A stretch of 64,000 nt of DNA from Dechloromonas sp. UBA6271. GTDB lineage: Bacteria; Pseudomonadota; Gammaproteobacteria; Burkholderiales; Rhodocyclaceae. The stretch spans positions 35,169 to 99,168 of the forward strand of contig DJUX01000014.1 in NCBI GenBank assembly GCA_002440665.1, in the 5' to 3' direction. This document shows positions 15,613 to 24,264 of the stretch, one piece after another. A program made the translations under genes and the position numbers. Position 1 is the stretch's first letter, and each line of letters begins with the position of its first letter. A model generated the notes under the pieces. That model saw only the letters and a list, made by a program, of their open reading frames with translations. It did no database searches and had not been told where the DNA came from.

Positions 15613-16635
15613 ATGCTCCAGCTGATCGAGCACATCATCCGCATTTCCTCGAAGCGCGACCGCACCGAAATCAATGCGGCGCTGGTCGATGCCATGCAGG
15701 ATCTTTTCAGCCCGCCGGCCTTTGCCGTTTATCGCTGCTACCCGGCCCAGAAGAAATCGGTCGTCTTTTCCTGTGCCGGTCTGGGGCCAGCCGGGCAGTT
15801 TTCGCACAACGCCTATCTGCCGGAACGCCGCCATTGCCAGCCGATCGAGCACGACCCGCTGCTGCTGCGTTGCCAGACGGAACACGCCATCGTCCTCGAG
15901 ACACTGCCCAACGGTTCGGATCGCCTGGTATTTCCGGTCATCGAGAACAATCAGCCGGCTTATCTGATCGACATTTCCCTTCCTGTCGACTTTCCCGCTG
16001 ACCGCCGCGTCCTGCTGATGGGGCTGGTGGAGTATTTCGGACACCATATCTCACTGCTCGACTACGGCGAGGCCGATACGCTGACCGGCCTCGCCAATCG
16101 CAAGACCTTCGACAAACACCTGTTCGAAGTCCTCGGCAAGGCCGCCAACGACGACGCCCGGCAACATCCGGCCGCCCCCTGTCGGCGCCGCAGTGGTGGC
16201 AACGAGCACCACTGGCTGGCGATCTGCGACATCGACCATTTCAAGCGCATCAACGACGGACACGGCCACCTGACCGGCGATGCGGTTCTCGTCATGTTCG
16301 GGCAACTGATGCGGGAAACCTTTCGCTATGACGACCAGTTGTTCCGCTTTGGCGGCGAGGAATTCATCGTCGTCCTGCAACCCGCTACCGAGAAGAACGC
16401 CCTGGGCGTCTTCGAGCGTTTTCGCACCACCGTCGCCGACCGCAGCTTTGCCGACGCCGGCCGCGCGACAGTGAGCATTGGCTACTGCCGCTTGCTGCCG
16501 CACGACACCCCAACGGGCATCATCGACCGCGCCGATGCGGCGCTGTATTGGGCCAAGCAGAATGGGCGCAACCGCGTCGCCTGCTACGACACGCTGATTG
16601 CTTCAGGGGCGCTTACGACCACCGCCGTCCAGTAA
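15613..16635 (+). CDS. Diguanylate cyclase with N-terminal sensor-like region
   Basis: Makes cyclic di-GMP from two GTP. The GGDEF domain begins at D155 (DTLTGLANRKTFD), has the metal-binding CDIDHFKRINDGHGH and the active signature GGEEF at 247-251. The inhibitory I-site R238-x-x-D241 sits five residues before it, so product inhibition is expected. Residues 1-150 look like a GAF-type fold without transmembrane segments, so the enzyme should be cytoplasmic. Its signal is unknown. It is a single gene convergent with amiC and could influence the pilus system nearby. Confidence 0.92.
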   Translation: MLQLIEHIIRISSKRDRTEINAALVDAMQDLFSPPAFAVYRCYPAQKKSVVFSCAGLGPAGQFSHNAYLPERRHCQPIEHDPLLLRCQTEHAIVLETLPNGSDRLVFPVIENNQPAYLIDISLPVDFPADRRVLLMGLVEYFGHHISLLDYGEADTLTGLANRKTFDKHLFEVLGKAANDDARQHPAAPCRRRSGGNEHHWLAICDIDHFKRINDGHGHLTGDAVLVMFGQLMRETFRYDDQLFRFGGEEFIVVLQPATEKNALGVFERFRTTVADRSFADAGRATVSIGYCRLLPHDTPTGIIDRADAALYWAKQNGRNRVACYDTLIASGALTTTAVQ

Positions 16636-16646
16636 GCGCTGCCACT

Positions 16647-17984
16647 TCAGGCGATGCTGGCGAGTTTGGCCTTCGGCCCCGGCGGGTGCTTGATGAAATA
16701 CTGGCGAACGCCGCGGACAATGGCATCGGCCAGCTTGTCCTGATAGGCGTCGTCGTTGAGCCGGCGCTCTTCGTCCGGGTTGGAGATGAAGGCCGTCTCG
16801 ATGAGTGCCGAGGGAATGTCCGGCGCCTTGAGAACGGCAAAACCTGCCTGCTCGACGTTGTTCTTGTGCAGCGTGTTGACCGAGCCGAGTTCGCCCAGCA
16901 GGTATTTACCTAGTTTGAGGCTGTCGTTGATCGTCGCGGTTTGCGAAAGATCGAGCAGCGTGCGCGCGAGGAACAGATCCTTGGCGCTGAGATTCACGCC
17001 GCCGATCGTGTCCGCCTCGTTCTCGCGCTGGGCCAGCAAGCGCGCCTGCGTACTCGACGCACCGCGCTCAGAGAGCACGAACACCGACGAACCGCGGGCA
17101 TCGGGCTTGACCCAGGCATCGGCGTGGATCGACAGGAAGAGATCGGATTGCACGCGCCGCGCCTTCTGCACGCGCATCTGCAGAGGCACGAAGAAATCGG
17201 AATCGCGCGTCAGCACCGCACGCATATTGGGTTCGGCGTCGAGGCGGGCCTTGAGCCGTTTCGCCACCGCCAGTGTCACGTTCTTTTCGTAGGTGCCGCC
17301 ACGGCCGACAGCACCGGGGTCTTCGCCGCCATGACCAGGATCGAGCGTGATGGTAACCAGACGATCGACAATCGGTTTGCCGGACTTGCGCGACGTCCTG
17401 ACCTCGGGCGCCTCGGGTGCCGGCGCCGGCTCGGCCTTTTTGGCTTGCGTTTCCGGAACCTTCGTCTCAGCTTCGAGTTTGAGCGGCTCGACCGCGTCCT
17501 TGCGCCCTTCGACCAGCGACATCAGGGGATCGACCGGCGTCAGCGGATAGACGTCGAGAACCAGCCGATGGCCGTATTCGCCAGCCGGCTTGACTTCGAA
17601 AACCTGCGGTGCGACCTTGGTCTTGAGTTCCATGACCAGTCGTACGACGCCCGGCTTGTAGCGCCCGGCACGCAGCAGCTTGATGTAGGGATCGTCGGTC
17701 GTAATCTTGCGCGCCAGACTGTCGAGCACGCTGTTGAATTCGACACCTTCGATATCGACCACCAGGCGGTCGGGATTCTCGACGGTGAAGTGGGTGAATT
17801 TGAGCGGCGCGTCGTGCTCCAGCGTGACGCGCGTGTAATCGGCGGCCGGCCAGACGCGAACGGACAGTACGGACGGCAATCTCGCCACGGCGCCGGCCAG
17901 TGGCGAAACCGAGAGGATCAGCGTGGCACCGGCGTAACGGAGGAGTTGCCGTCGCCCATGGCTGAGTTCAGTGCCCTTACGCAT
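16647..17984 (-). CDS. amiC: N-acetylmuramoyl-L-alanine amidase AmiC
   Basis: Periplasmic zinc amidase that splits septal peptidoglycan for daughter-cell separation. The N terminus has a twin-arginine signal (GRRQLLRYAG, R11-R12). An AMIN septum-targeting domain spans about 36-150, then a Pro/Ala/Glu linker, then the amidase_3 domain. Zinc ligands are H218, E233 and H287, with catalytic E396 (ALIETAFISNPDEE). 445 residues from ATG 17984. The 5' end overlaps the tsaE 3' end by 67 bp, so the two are coupled. Confidence 0.95.
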   Translation of the reverse strand: MRKGTELSHGRRQLLRYAGATLILSVSPLAGAVARLPSVLSVRVWPAADYTRVTLEHDAPLKFTHFTVENPDRLVVDIEGVEFNSVLDSLARKITTDDPYIKLLRAGRYKPGVVRLVMELKTKVAPQVFEVKPAGEYGHRLVLDVYPLTPVDPLMSLVEGRKDAVEPLKLEAETKVPETQAKKAEPAPAPEAPEVRTSRKSGKPIVDRLVTITLDPGHGGEDPGAVGRGGTYEKNVTLAVAKRLKARLDAEPNMRAVLTRDSDFFVPLQMRVQKARRVQSDLFLSIHADAWVKPDARGSSVFVLSERGASSTQARLLAQRENEADTIGGVNLSAKDLFLARTLLDLSQTATINDSLKLGKYLLGELGSVNTLHKNNVEQAGFAVLKAPDIPSALIETAFISNPDEERRLNDDAYQDKLADAIVRGVRQYFIKHPPGPKAKLASIA

Positions 17985-18433
17985 TGCGCCCCTTCCGGTG
18001 TATCTGCCACGGCTTCGAGTAGACGCCCGAAACCTGCATGATGAAGGCGCAGCCGCAGGTCTGGCGGCGGAACGCAGCCTTGAGCGCGCTCCGGCCATTC
18101 GACCAGGCAGACTGCAGCATCAGTAAAGTATTCATCAAAGCCCGCATCGAGAAACTCCTCGGGTGACTCGAAACGATAAAAATCAAAGTGATATAAGTAT
18201 AAGCTCGAAATTACGTAAACTTCAACCAGAGAATACGTCGGACTTTTCACCGGCCCCTGATAACCGAGCGCCCGGATCAGGGCGCGGACCAGCGTCGTTT
18301 TGCCGGCGCCAAGGTCACCTTCGAGAAAAATCACCAATCCCGGATACAGCGCCGGCGCCAATGCCTGGCCCAGGCGCTGGGTGGCTGCCTCGTCGGGCAA
18401 AGGAAAAACGGCGGTAACATCGGGGCTATGCAA
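17918..18433 (-). CDS. tsaE: tRNA threonylcarbamoyladenosine biosynthesis ATPase TsaE
   Basis: ATPase of the t6A tRNA-modification complex (TsaB-TsaD-TsaE). A P-loop GDLGAGKTTLVRAL and the conserved SPTYSLVEVY and YHFDFYRF are visible. No ATG fits. The best start is TTG 18433, with TTG 18400 as second choice; conserved residues begin at FPLPDEAATQRLG, so coding must start near here. The 5' end overlaps the divergent queG start, leaving no intergenic space. The last 22 codons overlap amiC. Confidence 0.88.
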   Translation of the reverse strand: MHSPDVTAVFPLPDEAATQRLGQALAPALYPGLVIFLEGDLGAGKTTLVRALIRALGYQGPVKSPTYSLVEVYVISSLYLYHFDFYRFESPEEFLDAGFDEYFTDAAVCLVEWPERAQGCVPPPDLRLRLHHAGFGRLLEAVADTPEGAQCVRALNSAMGDGNSSVTPVPR

Positions 18434-19501
18434 GATCGGGACTCCACGTTGGACAATGCGGCGCTGAAGGAAGCCATCCGGCGGGCCGGCAGGGAACTGG
18501 GCTTTGCCGCCGTCGGCGTCGCCCGAGCAGAGGTTGGCGCGGCGGCCGGTGAGCTGCGCGCCTGGCTGGCAGCCGGCTGCCACGGCGAGATGGATTATAT
18601 GGCCCGCCATGCCGAATTGCGCGCCAATCCGCAGCAACTCCACCCGGGCACCGTGACAGTGATCTCGGTTGCGGTCGACTACCTTCCATCGGCCAAAATG
18701 GCCGACGCACGGGAGCAGGCGGCAATATCCCGTTACGCCCTGGGGCGCGATTACCACAAGGTCGTGCGCGGCCGCCTGCAAAAACTCGCCGACGCCGTCG
18801 CGGCACTGATCGGCCCTTTTGGCTACCGCGTCTTCTCCGATTCGGCGCCGGTCATGGAAGTGCATTTCGCGCAGCAGGCCGGTCTCGGCTGGCGTGGCAA
18901 GCACACGCTATTGCTCTCGCAGCAAGGCTCCTGGCGTTTTCTCGGTGAAATTTACTGCGACCTGGCGCTGCTACCGGATTCGCCCGGCGAAGCACATTGC
19001 GGCACCTGCACCGCCTGCCTCGACGTCTGCCCGACCCAGGCCATCACCGCACCGTATCAGGTCGATGCCCGGCGCTGCATCTCCTACCTGACCATCGAGC
19101 TGCACGGCGCCATTCCCGAGGAATTTCGGCCGCTGATCGGCAACCGCATTTACGGTTGCGACGATTGCCAGACCTGCTGTCCGTGGAACCGCTTCGCGCA
19201 ATTGGGCGACGCGGAGTTTTCGCCGCGCCACGGGCTGGACAGCGCCCGCCTGAGCGAACTGTTTGCATGGACGGAGGCGGAATTCAGTGAGCGACTGGCC
19301 GGCAATCCGATCCGCCGCATCGGCCACGAGCGCTGGTTGCGCAACATCGCCGTGGCGCTGGGCAATGCACCAAACTCGCCGGAAATTCAGGCCGCTCTGG
19401 GCAGTCGCGCCAATCACCCTTCCCCGCTGGTGCGCGAGCACGTTACCTGGGCGCTGGCCCGGCTGGCAGCTACCAACTCGGCCCCTGCGCCCCGGGCATG
19501 A
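18428..19501 (+). CDS. queG: Epoxyqueuosine reductase
   Basis: Cobalamin-dependent iron-sulfur enzyme making the last step of queuosine in tRNA. An N-terminal cobalamin-binding part (VISVAVDYLP, RYALGRDYHKV) is followed by two 4Fe-4S motifs, CGTCTACLDVCPTQAI and CDDCQTCCPWN, and then a HEAT-like tail. 357 residues. Start ATG 18428. The 3' end overlaps the convergent torD-like gene by 32 bp. Confidence 0.96.
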   Translation: MQDRDSTLDNAALKEAIRRAGRELGFAAVGVARAEVGAAAGELRAWLAAGCHGEMDYMARHAELRANPQQLHPGTVTVISVAVDYLPSAKMADAREQAAISRYALGRDYHKVVRGRLQKLADAVAALIGPFGYRVFSDSAPVMEVHFAQQAGLGWRGKHTLLLSQQGSWRFLGEIYCDLALLPDSPGEAHCGTCTACLDVCPTQAITAPYQVDARRCISYLTIELHGAIPEEFRPLIGNRIYGCDDCQTCCPWNRFAQLGDAEFSPRHGLDSARLSELFAWTEAEFSERLAGNPIRRIGHERWLRNIAVALGNAPNSPEIQAALGSRANHPSPLVREHVTWALARLAATNSAPAPRA

Positions 19502-20207
19502 AGTGGATGGGTGCGACCTCGGCCTTGTCGAGCGCCAGTTTTTTCTGGATCCGCGCCGTCATCTGCTCGCGTGATGGCGGCGGGCAATCGTAAATCTCGT
19601 CCAGCAAGTTGCGAAAACGCAACAGCCAGACGTGCGTCAGCTCGGCGAGCGCCGCATAGAAAGGTGAATTGCAACCGAGCGCGACACGCTGGGCGAAATC
19701 CGGGAACCAGTAGCCAACATGCTCGTCGATGAAATTGGCCATTTTTTTGCCGTCGACCGCAGCAGCCTGCAAAACGTGGCGCAGGTAGTGCAATTGCAGC
19801 ACCAGATGGTCGTCGAAGCGGCTGCGCCAGTCGGCTGCCTTGAAGCCGGCCGCGGCGTAGATTTCGCGCAACTCGAACATCGGCCGCTGGCAGGCCAGAT
19901 GATCGTCATCGAGCCAGACCGATTCATACGGCGAAGCGCCGAGGCGGTTGTTGAGATAGATCGCGGCGTAATCGGCCGCCAGGTCATCGATGACGTCCGC
20001 CGCCGGCGCGTCGGACAAGCCGGCGAGCGCAGCCGAAACGTTGGCATAGGCCTGAGTGGCCATCGCGTCGGCCGGGGCCAGCGCCAAGCCTGCGGGAAAA
20101 TCGGTGGCCTTGAGCGCCGCCAGGGTTGCGTTATCCAGTTCGCGGTCATGCAGACGGATCAGTTGGTCGAGATCGTCGACCAGTGCTGCACGGAGTTCGG
20201 CTTGCAT
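19470..20207 (-). CDS. TorD/DmsD-family molecular chaperone
   Basis: Cytoplasmic chaperone family that binds twin-arginine signal peptides of molybdoenzymes and holds the apoenzyme for cofactor loading. The all-helical protein carries the family signature around YAAIYLNNRLGASPYESV, followed by a conserved HLACQRPMFELREIY region and LQLHYLRHVL. 245 residues. No molybdoenzyme gene is adjacent, so its client is elsewhere; moaC in this window belongs to the same cofactor economy. Confidence 0.85.
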   Translation of the reverse strand: MQAELRAALVDDLDQLIRLHDRELDNATLAALKATDFPAGLALAPADAMATQAYANVSAALAGLSDAPAADVIDDLAADYAAIYLNNRLGASPYESVWLDDDHLACQRPMFELREIYAAAGFKAADWRSRFDDHLVLQLHYLRHVLQAAAVDGKKMANFIDEHVGYWFPDFAQRVALGCNSPFYAALAELTHVWLLRFRNLLDEIYDCPPPSREQMTARIQKKLALDKAEVAPIHFMPGAQGPSW

Positions 20208-20233
20208 CGATTCGTACCCTGCGGATCAAAATA

Positions 20234-20261
20234 AAACCGGCCTTGATGGAAAGGCCGGTTT
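20234..20261 (-). terminator. Terminator after the 87-residue protein gene
   Basis: An 11-bp perfect stem (AAACCGGCCTT with AAGGCCGGTTT) has a 6-nt loop, and on the minus strand is followed by TTTTATTTT. It sits between the stop of the gene at 20288 and the start of the torD-like gene. Confidence 0.85.
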
Positions 20262-20287
20262 ACTGAAAAAAGTTGCAAAATACGCCG

Positions 20288-20551
20288 TCACGCAGCGCCG
20301 GTATGCTCCGCCACGTAATGCTTCAAAACGCTCTTGAGCACAGCGGCATGCTTCACGTTGCCGGTTTCCCTGGCGTGGTCGATGTCATCCACGATCATGC
20401 GCTTGATGCGCTTTTCACCGCTCGGGGTGTGAGCCAGATAATTACCCATTTCGACGGCGAGCATTTCCGGGATATGTTCATGCTCGGCGATGGCGAGGAT
20501 TTCCTCTTCGTTCAGATCGGACAATTCGATACAGTCTTGCAGCGTCAACAT
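20288..20551 (-). CDS. Small conserved-looking cytoplasmic protein
   Basis: Protein of 87 residues I do not recognise as a named family. It is acidic at the N terminus (LTLQDCIELSDLNEEEILAIAEHEHIPEM) with a basic middle (GEKRIKRMI), mostly helical, with no signal peptide or membrane span. Three histidines cluster at the C-terminal end. It is isolated, with its own terminator at 20234-20261 and a palindrome upstream at 20589-20606, suggesting a regulated single-gene transcript. Codon use matches the neighbours, so it is very likely real. Confidence 0.7.
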   Translation of the reverse strand: MLTLQDCIELSDLNEEEILAIAEHEHIPEMLAVEMGNYLAHTPSGEKRIKRMIVDDIDHARETGNVKHAAVLKSVLKHYVAEHTGAA

Positions 20552-20588
20552 GGCGTCCCCTCTCTCTTTTGAAATGTGTTGAGACTAA

Positions 20589-20606
20589 TTAGGCGCTTGC
20601 ACCTAA
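20589..20606. promoter_or_regulatory. Candidate operator palindrome
   Basis: On the minus strand the 18-mer reads TTAGGTGCAAGCGCCTAA, an inverted repeat with one mismatched pair. It lies 38-55 nt upstream of the 87-residue protein gene in an AT-rich gap, where a transcription factor could act. Confidence 0.4.
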
Positions 20607-20661
20607 TAATTACCTTGACCTGCAACAATCTTCTGTTAAATAAACGAATTATTCTGAGAGA

Positions 20662-21498
20662 TCACGCCACCGGCCGTCCGCAATCGGTGCACCACTCGCT
20701 CCACGAGCCAGCGTAAAGACGCGAACCGGGCAAGCCGGCAATTTCCATCGCCAATATGTTGTGGCAGGCCGAAACCCCGGAACCGCATTGATGGACGACC
20801 TGTTCCGGTGACGCGCCGGCCAGCACCATGAGCCATTCGGCACGTAGTTCGGCAACCGGTTTGAAACGGCCATCGGCCTGCAGATTTTCGCGGAAGAAGC
20901 GGTTGACCGCGCCCGGGATGTGGCCGCCGACCGGATCGATGGTTTCGTTCTCACCGCGGAAGCGATCCGGGCTGCGCGCGTCGACCAGGTGCATGCGCGA
21001 AGTCTGCAGAAAGGCCTGAACGTAATCGGCATCGACCATTGAGTCATGCACCTTCGCCACGAAGCTTACCGGCCGGAGCCGCGGCAGCTCGGACGTCAGC
21101 GCCCCGTTCGCCGCCTGCCAGGCCTGCAGCCCGCCGTCGAGCACGGCTACCCGCTCATGCCCCAGCCAGCGCAAAAGCCACCACAGGCGGCCGGCGATCA
21201 TGCCCTGCGCATCGTCGTAGATCACTACCTGCGTTTGCGGCCCGATGCCGATTTCGCCCAGCCGCGCGGCCAGTTTTTCCACCGCCGGCAAGGGATGGCG
21301 CCCGTTGCTGCCGGTCATCGGCCCCGACAGGTCACAATCGCAATGGAGGAAGACCGCGCCCGGAATGTGATTCTCGGCGTAAACGCTTTCGCCATAGCCG
21401 GTATCGGCCAACTGATGGCGAACATCGACAACCAGCCAGTCCGCATCGCCAACATGCGCCGCCAGCGTGGCGGGATCGACCAGCGTCGTATAGCTCAA
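20662..21498 (-). CDS. sseA: 3-mercaptopyruvate/thiosulfate sulfurtransferase
   Basis: Two-domain rhodanese. The N-terminal inactive rhodanese domain starts at VDPATLAAHVGDADWLVVDVR; the C-terminal one carries the active loop CGSGVSAC, closer to mercaptopyruvate sulfurtransferases than to strict thiosulfate rhodaneses. 278 residues. Start is TTG 21498, overlapping the stop of the upstream SpoIIAA-like gene as TTGA; upstream reading frame is a shadow of that gene. Substrate preference is inferred from the loop. Confidence 0.9.
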   Translation of the reverse strand: MSYTTLVDPATLAAHVGDADWLVVDVRHQLADTGYGESVYAENHIPGAVFLHCDCDLSGPMTGSNGRHPLPAVEKLAARLGEIGIGPQTQVVIYDDAQGMIAGRLWWLLRWLGHERVAVLDGGLQAWQAANGALTSELPRLRPVSFVAKVHDSMVDADYVQAFLQTSRMHLVDARSPDRFRGENETIDPVGGHIPGAVNRFFRENLQADGRFKPVAELRAEWLMVLAGASPEQVVHQCGSGVSACHNILAMEIAGLPGSRLYAGSWSEWCTDCGRPVA

Positions 21499-21845
21499 GC
21501 CGCCGACTCCAGCCAAGCCTCGGCTTCCTCGGCTGTCGGGAAGACTTCGACGTCGGCATTGACGAAGGTCTGCGACAGCCAAGCGCTCCAAGTCACCCAC
21601 TGACTGTCGGTGACAACCGCAACGCGCTTGAAATCGTTGGCATGGGCACGCGAGAACTTGATTTCCTCCCACGCGACGTCGATGGTCAGGTCGGCCATCT
21701 GGCTCAGGTTGAAATACAGATCGACTGGCCCCTCGAACTTGACCTTGTAATTGACGACCTCCTCGAACTCCTTGTAATCGGCGAGCGTGAATTCGCCGAA
21801 GACGGAAACGCTGACGCGGTGAGGTTTATGGTCAATGACGATCAT
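21495..21845 (-). CDS. SpoIIAA-like (STAS-superfamily) domain protein
   Basis: Protein of 116 residues with the alternating strand-helix pattern and C-terminal PTAEEAEAWLESA of the SpoIIAA-like family. It is soluble, with no catalytic motif visible. Members are thought to be lipid-binding or regulatory, but no function is established. Its stop overlaps the TTG start of sseA, so the two proteins are made in a coupled way. Confidence 0.7.
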   Translation of the reverse strand: MIVIDHKPHRVSVSVFGEFTLADYKEFEEVVNYKVKFEGPVDLYFNLSQMADLTIDVAWEEIKFSRAHANDFKRVAVVTDSQWVTWSAWLSQTFVNADVEVFPTAEEAEAWLESAA

Positions 21846-21875
21846 TGCTTATCTCCGGTGTTGTTTGATGCCAGT

Positions 21876-22727
21876 TTAATCCTGTTCCACCGGGCTGGCG
21901 CGGGAAAAATGCGTCGCCGCGATGCCGGATAGGATGATCAGGGCGATGGCCAGCCAGCCCGAGGCATCGAGCACCTCACCCCAGAACAATACGCCGAAGA
22001 GGCTGGAGAAAATTACCGTGCTGTAGGCCAGCGCCGCCGACATCAGCGTCTTGCCGCGCGTATAGGCGCGCGTCATGGCGAGCTGGGCGACGGTGGCGAA
22101 ACTGGCGACGCCAAGCAAAAGCAGGCCGCTTTTCAGGTCGACCGCATGCCACTCGCTGAAGACGAGCCAGATGCCGCCACAGACCGAGGACACCAGCGAA
22201 AAATAGAAGACCGTGCGCGTCTCCGGTTCGCCCCGTGCGCCCAGTTCGCGGACGCTGAAATAGGCCATGCCGGCCAGCACGCCGGAGCCGAGGCCGACCA
22301 TGCCGCCGACCAGCTGATCGGCATGAAAACTCGGCTTGAGCAGCAGCGCGACGCCAACGAGGCCGACGATCAGCGCCCCGAGAATGCCGGCGCGCATGCG
22401 CATGCCGGCCAAAGCCAGGTAGATGGCGAGAAAAATCGCCGACGTATAGTTGAGCGTCACTGCCGTCGCCAGTGGCAGCAGGGTGATGGCGTAGAAGTAG
22501 GCGAACAGTGCCGAGAAACCGACGACGCCCCGGCTGATCTGCCAGCGCCAGTGCGGTGTGGCGAGGCGCACACCGCGCAGACGCACCAGGCCGAACATCA
22601 GGATCAGCGAGATGAAGCTGCGGTAAAAGGTGATTTCAACCGCCGAATGCGTCGCGGCAGCGAATTTGACGCAGACCCCCATGCAAGCGAAAAGCACGCT
22701 GGCGACCAGCATCCAGAGGGATTGCAT
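21876..22727 (-). CDS. EamA-family (DMT superfamily) transporter
   Basis: Inner-membrane protein of 283 residues with about ten hydrophobic segments arranged as two EamA repeats (first from SLWMLVASVLFACMG, second from GSGVLAGMAYFSVREL). The second repeat ends with the usual FGVLFWGEVLDASGWLAIALI. ATG 22727 is preferred to an in-frame TTG at 22742. The substrate (amino acid, metabolite or drug efflux) cannot be read from sequence. Confidence 0.9.
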   Translation of the reverse strand: MQSLWMLVASVLFACMGVCVKFAAATHSAVEITFYRSFISLILMFGLVRLRGVRLATPHWRWQISRGVVGFSALFAYFYAITLLPLATAVTLNYTSAIFLAIYLALAGMRMRAGILGALIVGLVGVALLLKPSFHADQLVGGMVGLGSGVLAGMAYFSVRELGARGEPETRTVFYFSLVSSVCGGIWLVFSEWHAVDLKSGLLLLGVASFATVAQLAMTRAYTRGKTLMSAALAYSTVIFSSLFGVLFWGEVLDASGWLAIALIILSGIAATHFSRASPVEQD

Positions 22728-22795
22728 TGGTAGGCGACTCAAAAAGAAAAAGGCGCCGGATTTTACCCCGACGCCTTGTGCAACGCAGCAATCGC

Positions 22796-23920
22796 TTAAC
22801 GATGGGATTGCATGATCCGCCGATAGAACTCGTGGAAGTGCTGCATGCCATCTTCCATCGGGCTCTGATAGGGGCCGACTTCGTTGCGCCCGTCCTTCAT
22901 CAGCGCATAGCGGCCGCGGTCCATGCGCTCGCCAATATCGTCATCCTCGATCGCCGTCTCCATGTAGGCGGCGCGTTCGGCCTCGATGAACTCGCGCTCG
23001 AAATCGACTATTTCCGCGGGGTAGTAGAACTCGACGACGTTCATCGTCTTCTCCGGCCCCAGCGGCAGCAGCGTCGATACGACCAGCACGTGCGGATACC
23101 ATTCGACCATGATGTTCGGGTAGTAAGTCAGCCAGATCGCCCCTTGCGGCGGCGTCTCGCCGCGGTCGCCGTAATACTCGCGAACCACCTTCTGCCAGCG
23201 GTCGTAGGTCGCCGAGCCGGACTTCAGCAACGAGGTGATGCCGACCTTCTGCACCGAATACCAGTCGCCGAACTGCCAGGTCAGGTCGTCGCAGGTGACG
23301 AAATTGCCGAGGCCGGGGTGGTAGGGCACGACATGGTAATCCTCCAGATAGACCTCGATGAAGGTCTTCCAGTTGTAGTTGCACTCGTGCATCTCGACAT
23401 GGTCGAGTTTGTAGCCGGCGAAATCGAGCGCGCCCGCCACCTTCATCCCCGCCAGGTCGGCATTGGCCGAACGCGGCCCCTTGAACAGCAGGCCGTTCCA
23501 GTTCTCCAGCCTGGCCTTGTTCAGGTTCAGGCAGGGGTTCTGCGGAAAATGCGGCGCACCGATCAGCTGGCCGCCGGTATCGTAAGTCCAGCGGTGGATC
23601 GGGCAGACGATGTTGCCCTGGAGCTTGCCGGAACCCTGCAGCATGATCGCCTGGCGGTGGCGGCAGACGTTCGACATCTGCCAGATGCCGCCATGGTCGC
23701 CCGCACTGCCGCCGTTGAGCAGCATCTGGCCGTGGTCTTTCCATTCCAGCGAACGGTAGTCGCCCGCTTCCGGCACCATCAGCTGGTGACCGACATAGCC
23801 GGGACCGGCATCGAAGATGAGCTTTTTCTCCAGCTCGAAAATCTTTTCGTCGAAGTACCAGTCCACCGGCAGTTGGGAAACTGCGGGGGCCAAACGGGAC
23901 AGCGTCGCCACGTCGGACAT
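22796..23920 (-). CDS. Rieske non-heme iron oxygenase, alpha subunit type
   Basis: Likely hydroxylates or demethylates a small organic substrate. The Rieske 2Fe-2S ligands are C86-R-H88 and C106-x2-H109 (CPIHRWTYD). The mononuclear iron site is in EVYLEDYHVVPYHPGL with H196 and H201. 374 residues. No beta subunit, ferredoxin or reductase gene is adjacent, so electrons must come from a generic partner. The substrate is unknown; the family includes aromatic and quaternary-amine oxygenases. Confidence 0.88.
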   Translation of the reverse strand: MSDVATLSRLAPAVSQLPVDWYFDEKIFELEKKLIFDAGPGYVGHQLMVPEAGDYRSLEWKDHGQMLLNGGSAGDHGGIWQMSNVCRHRQAIMLQGSGKLQGNIVCPIHRWTYDTGGQLIGAPHFPQNPCLNLNKARLENWNGLLFKGPRSANADLAGMKVAGALDFAGYKLDHVEMHECNYNWKTFIEVYLEDYHVVPYHPGLGNFVTCDDLTWQFGDWYSVQKVGITSLLKSGSATYDRWQKVVREYYGDRGETPPQGAIWLTYYPNIMVEWYPHVLVVSTLLPLGPEKTMNVVEFYYPAEIVDFEREFIEAERAAYMETAIEDDDIGERMDRGRYALMKDGRNEVGPYQSPMEDGMQHFHEFYRRIMQSHR

Positions 23921-24024
23921 TCCACGCCTCCAGCGGGATTAAAGAAAGCCATTTTACCCTGCCCCGAATTTGACCTGAAGCCCCCTGATAGAGTATTTTT
24001 GTTGGTTTTTCCGAACCCGTTGCC

Positions 24025-24264
24025 ATGGATCAAGCTCCCGTTGCCGACATGAAATTCGAAACCGCGCTGGCCGAGCTGGAAAGCCTCGTCCACAGCATGG
24101 AGGACGGCAAGCTGGAATTGGAGGCTTCGATCGCCGCCTATCGTCGCGGCATGGAACTGATGCAGCACTGCCAGGCACAACTGGCCGATGCCGAGCAACA
24201 GATCCGTGTCCTCGAAAATGGCGTGCTGAAGGACGTCGACCGCAACAGCCTGGAGGCGCCATGA
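24025..24264 (+). CDS. xseB: Exodeoxyribonuclease VII small subunit
   Basis: Small helical subunit of ExoVII, which degrades single-stranded DNA. FETALAELESLVHSMEDG and LELEASIAAYRRGMEL are diagnostic. 79 residues. Its stop overlaps the ispA start as ATGA; xseB-ispA-dxs is a conserved proteobacterial operon. The large subunit gene is not in the window. Confidence 0.95.
   Translation: MDQAPVADMKFETALAELESLVHSMEDGKLELEASIAAYRRGMELMQHCQAQLADAEQQIRVLENGVLKDVDRNSLEAP

Noticed and set aside
24234..24247. Reverse-complement match to the 14-mer in xseB
   Set aside because: It encodes conserved xseB residues (DVDRNS) and has no hairpin beside it; probably chance.
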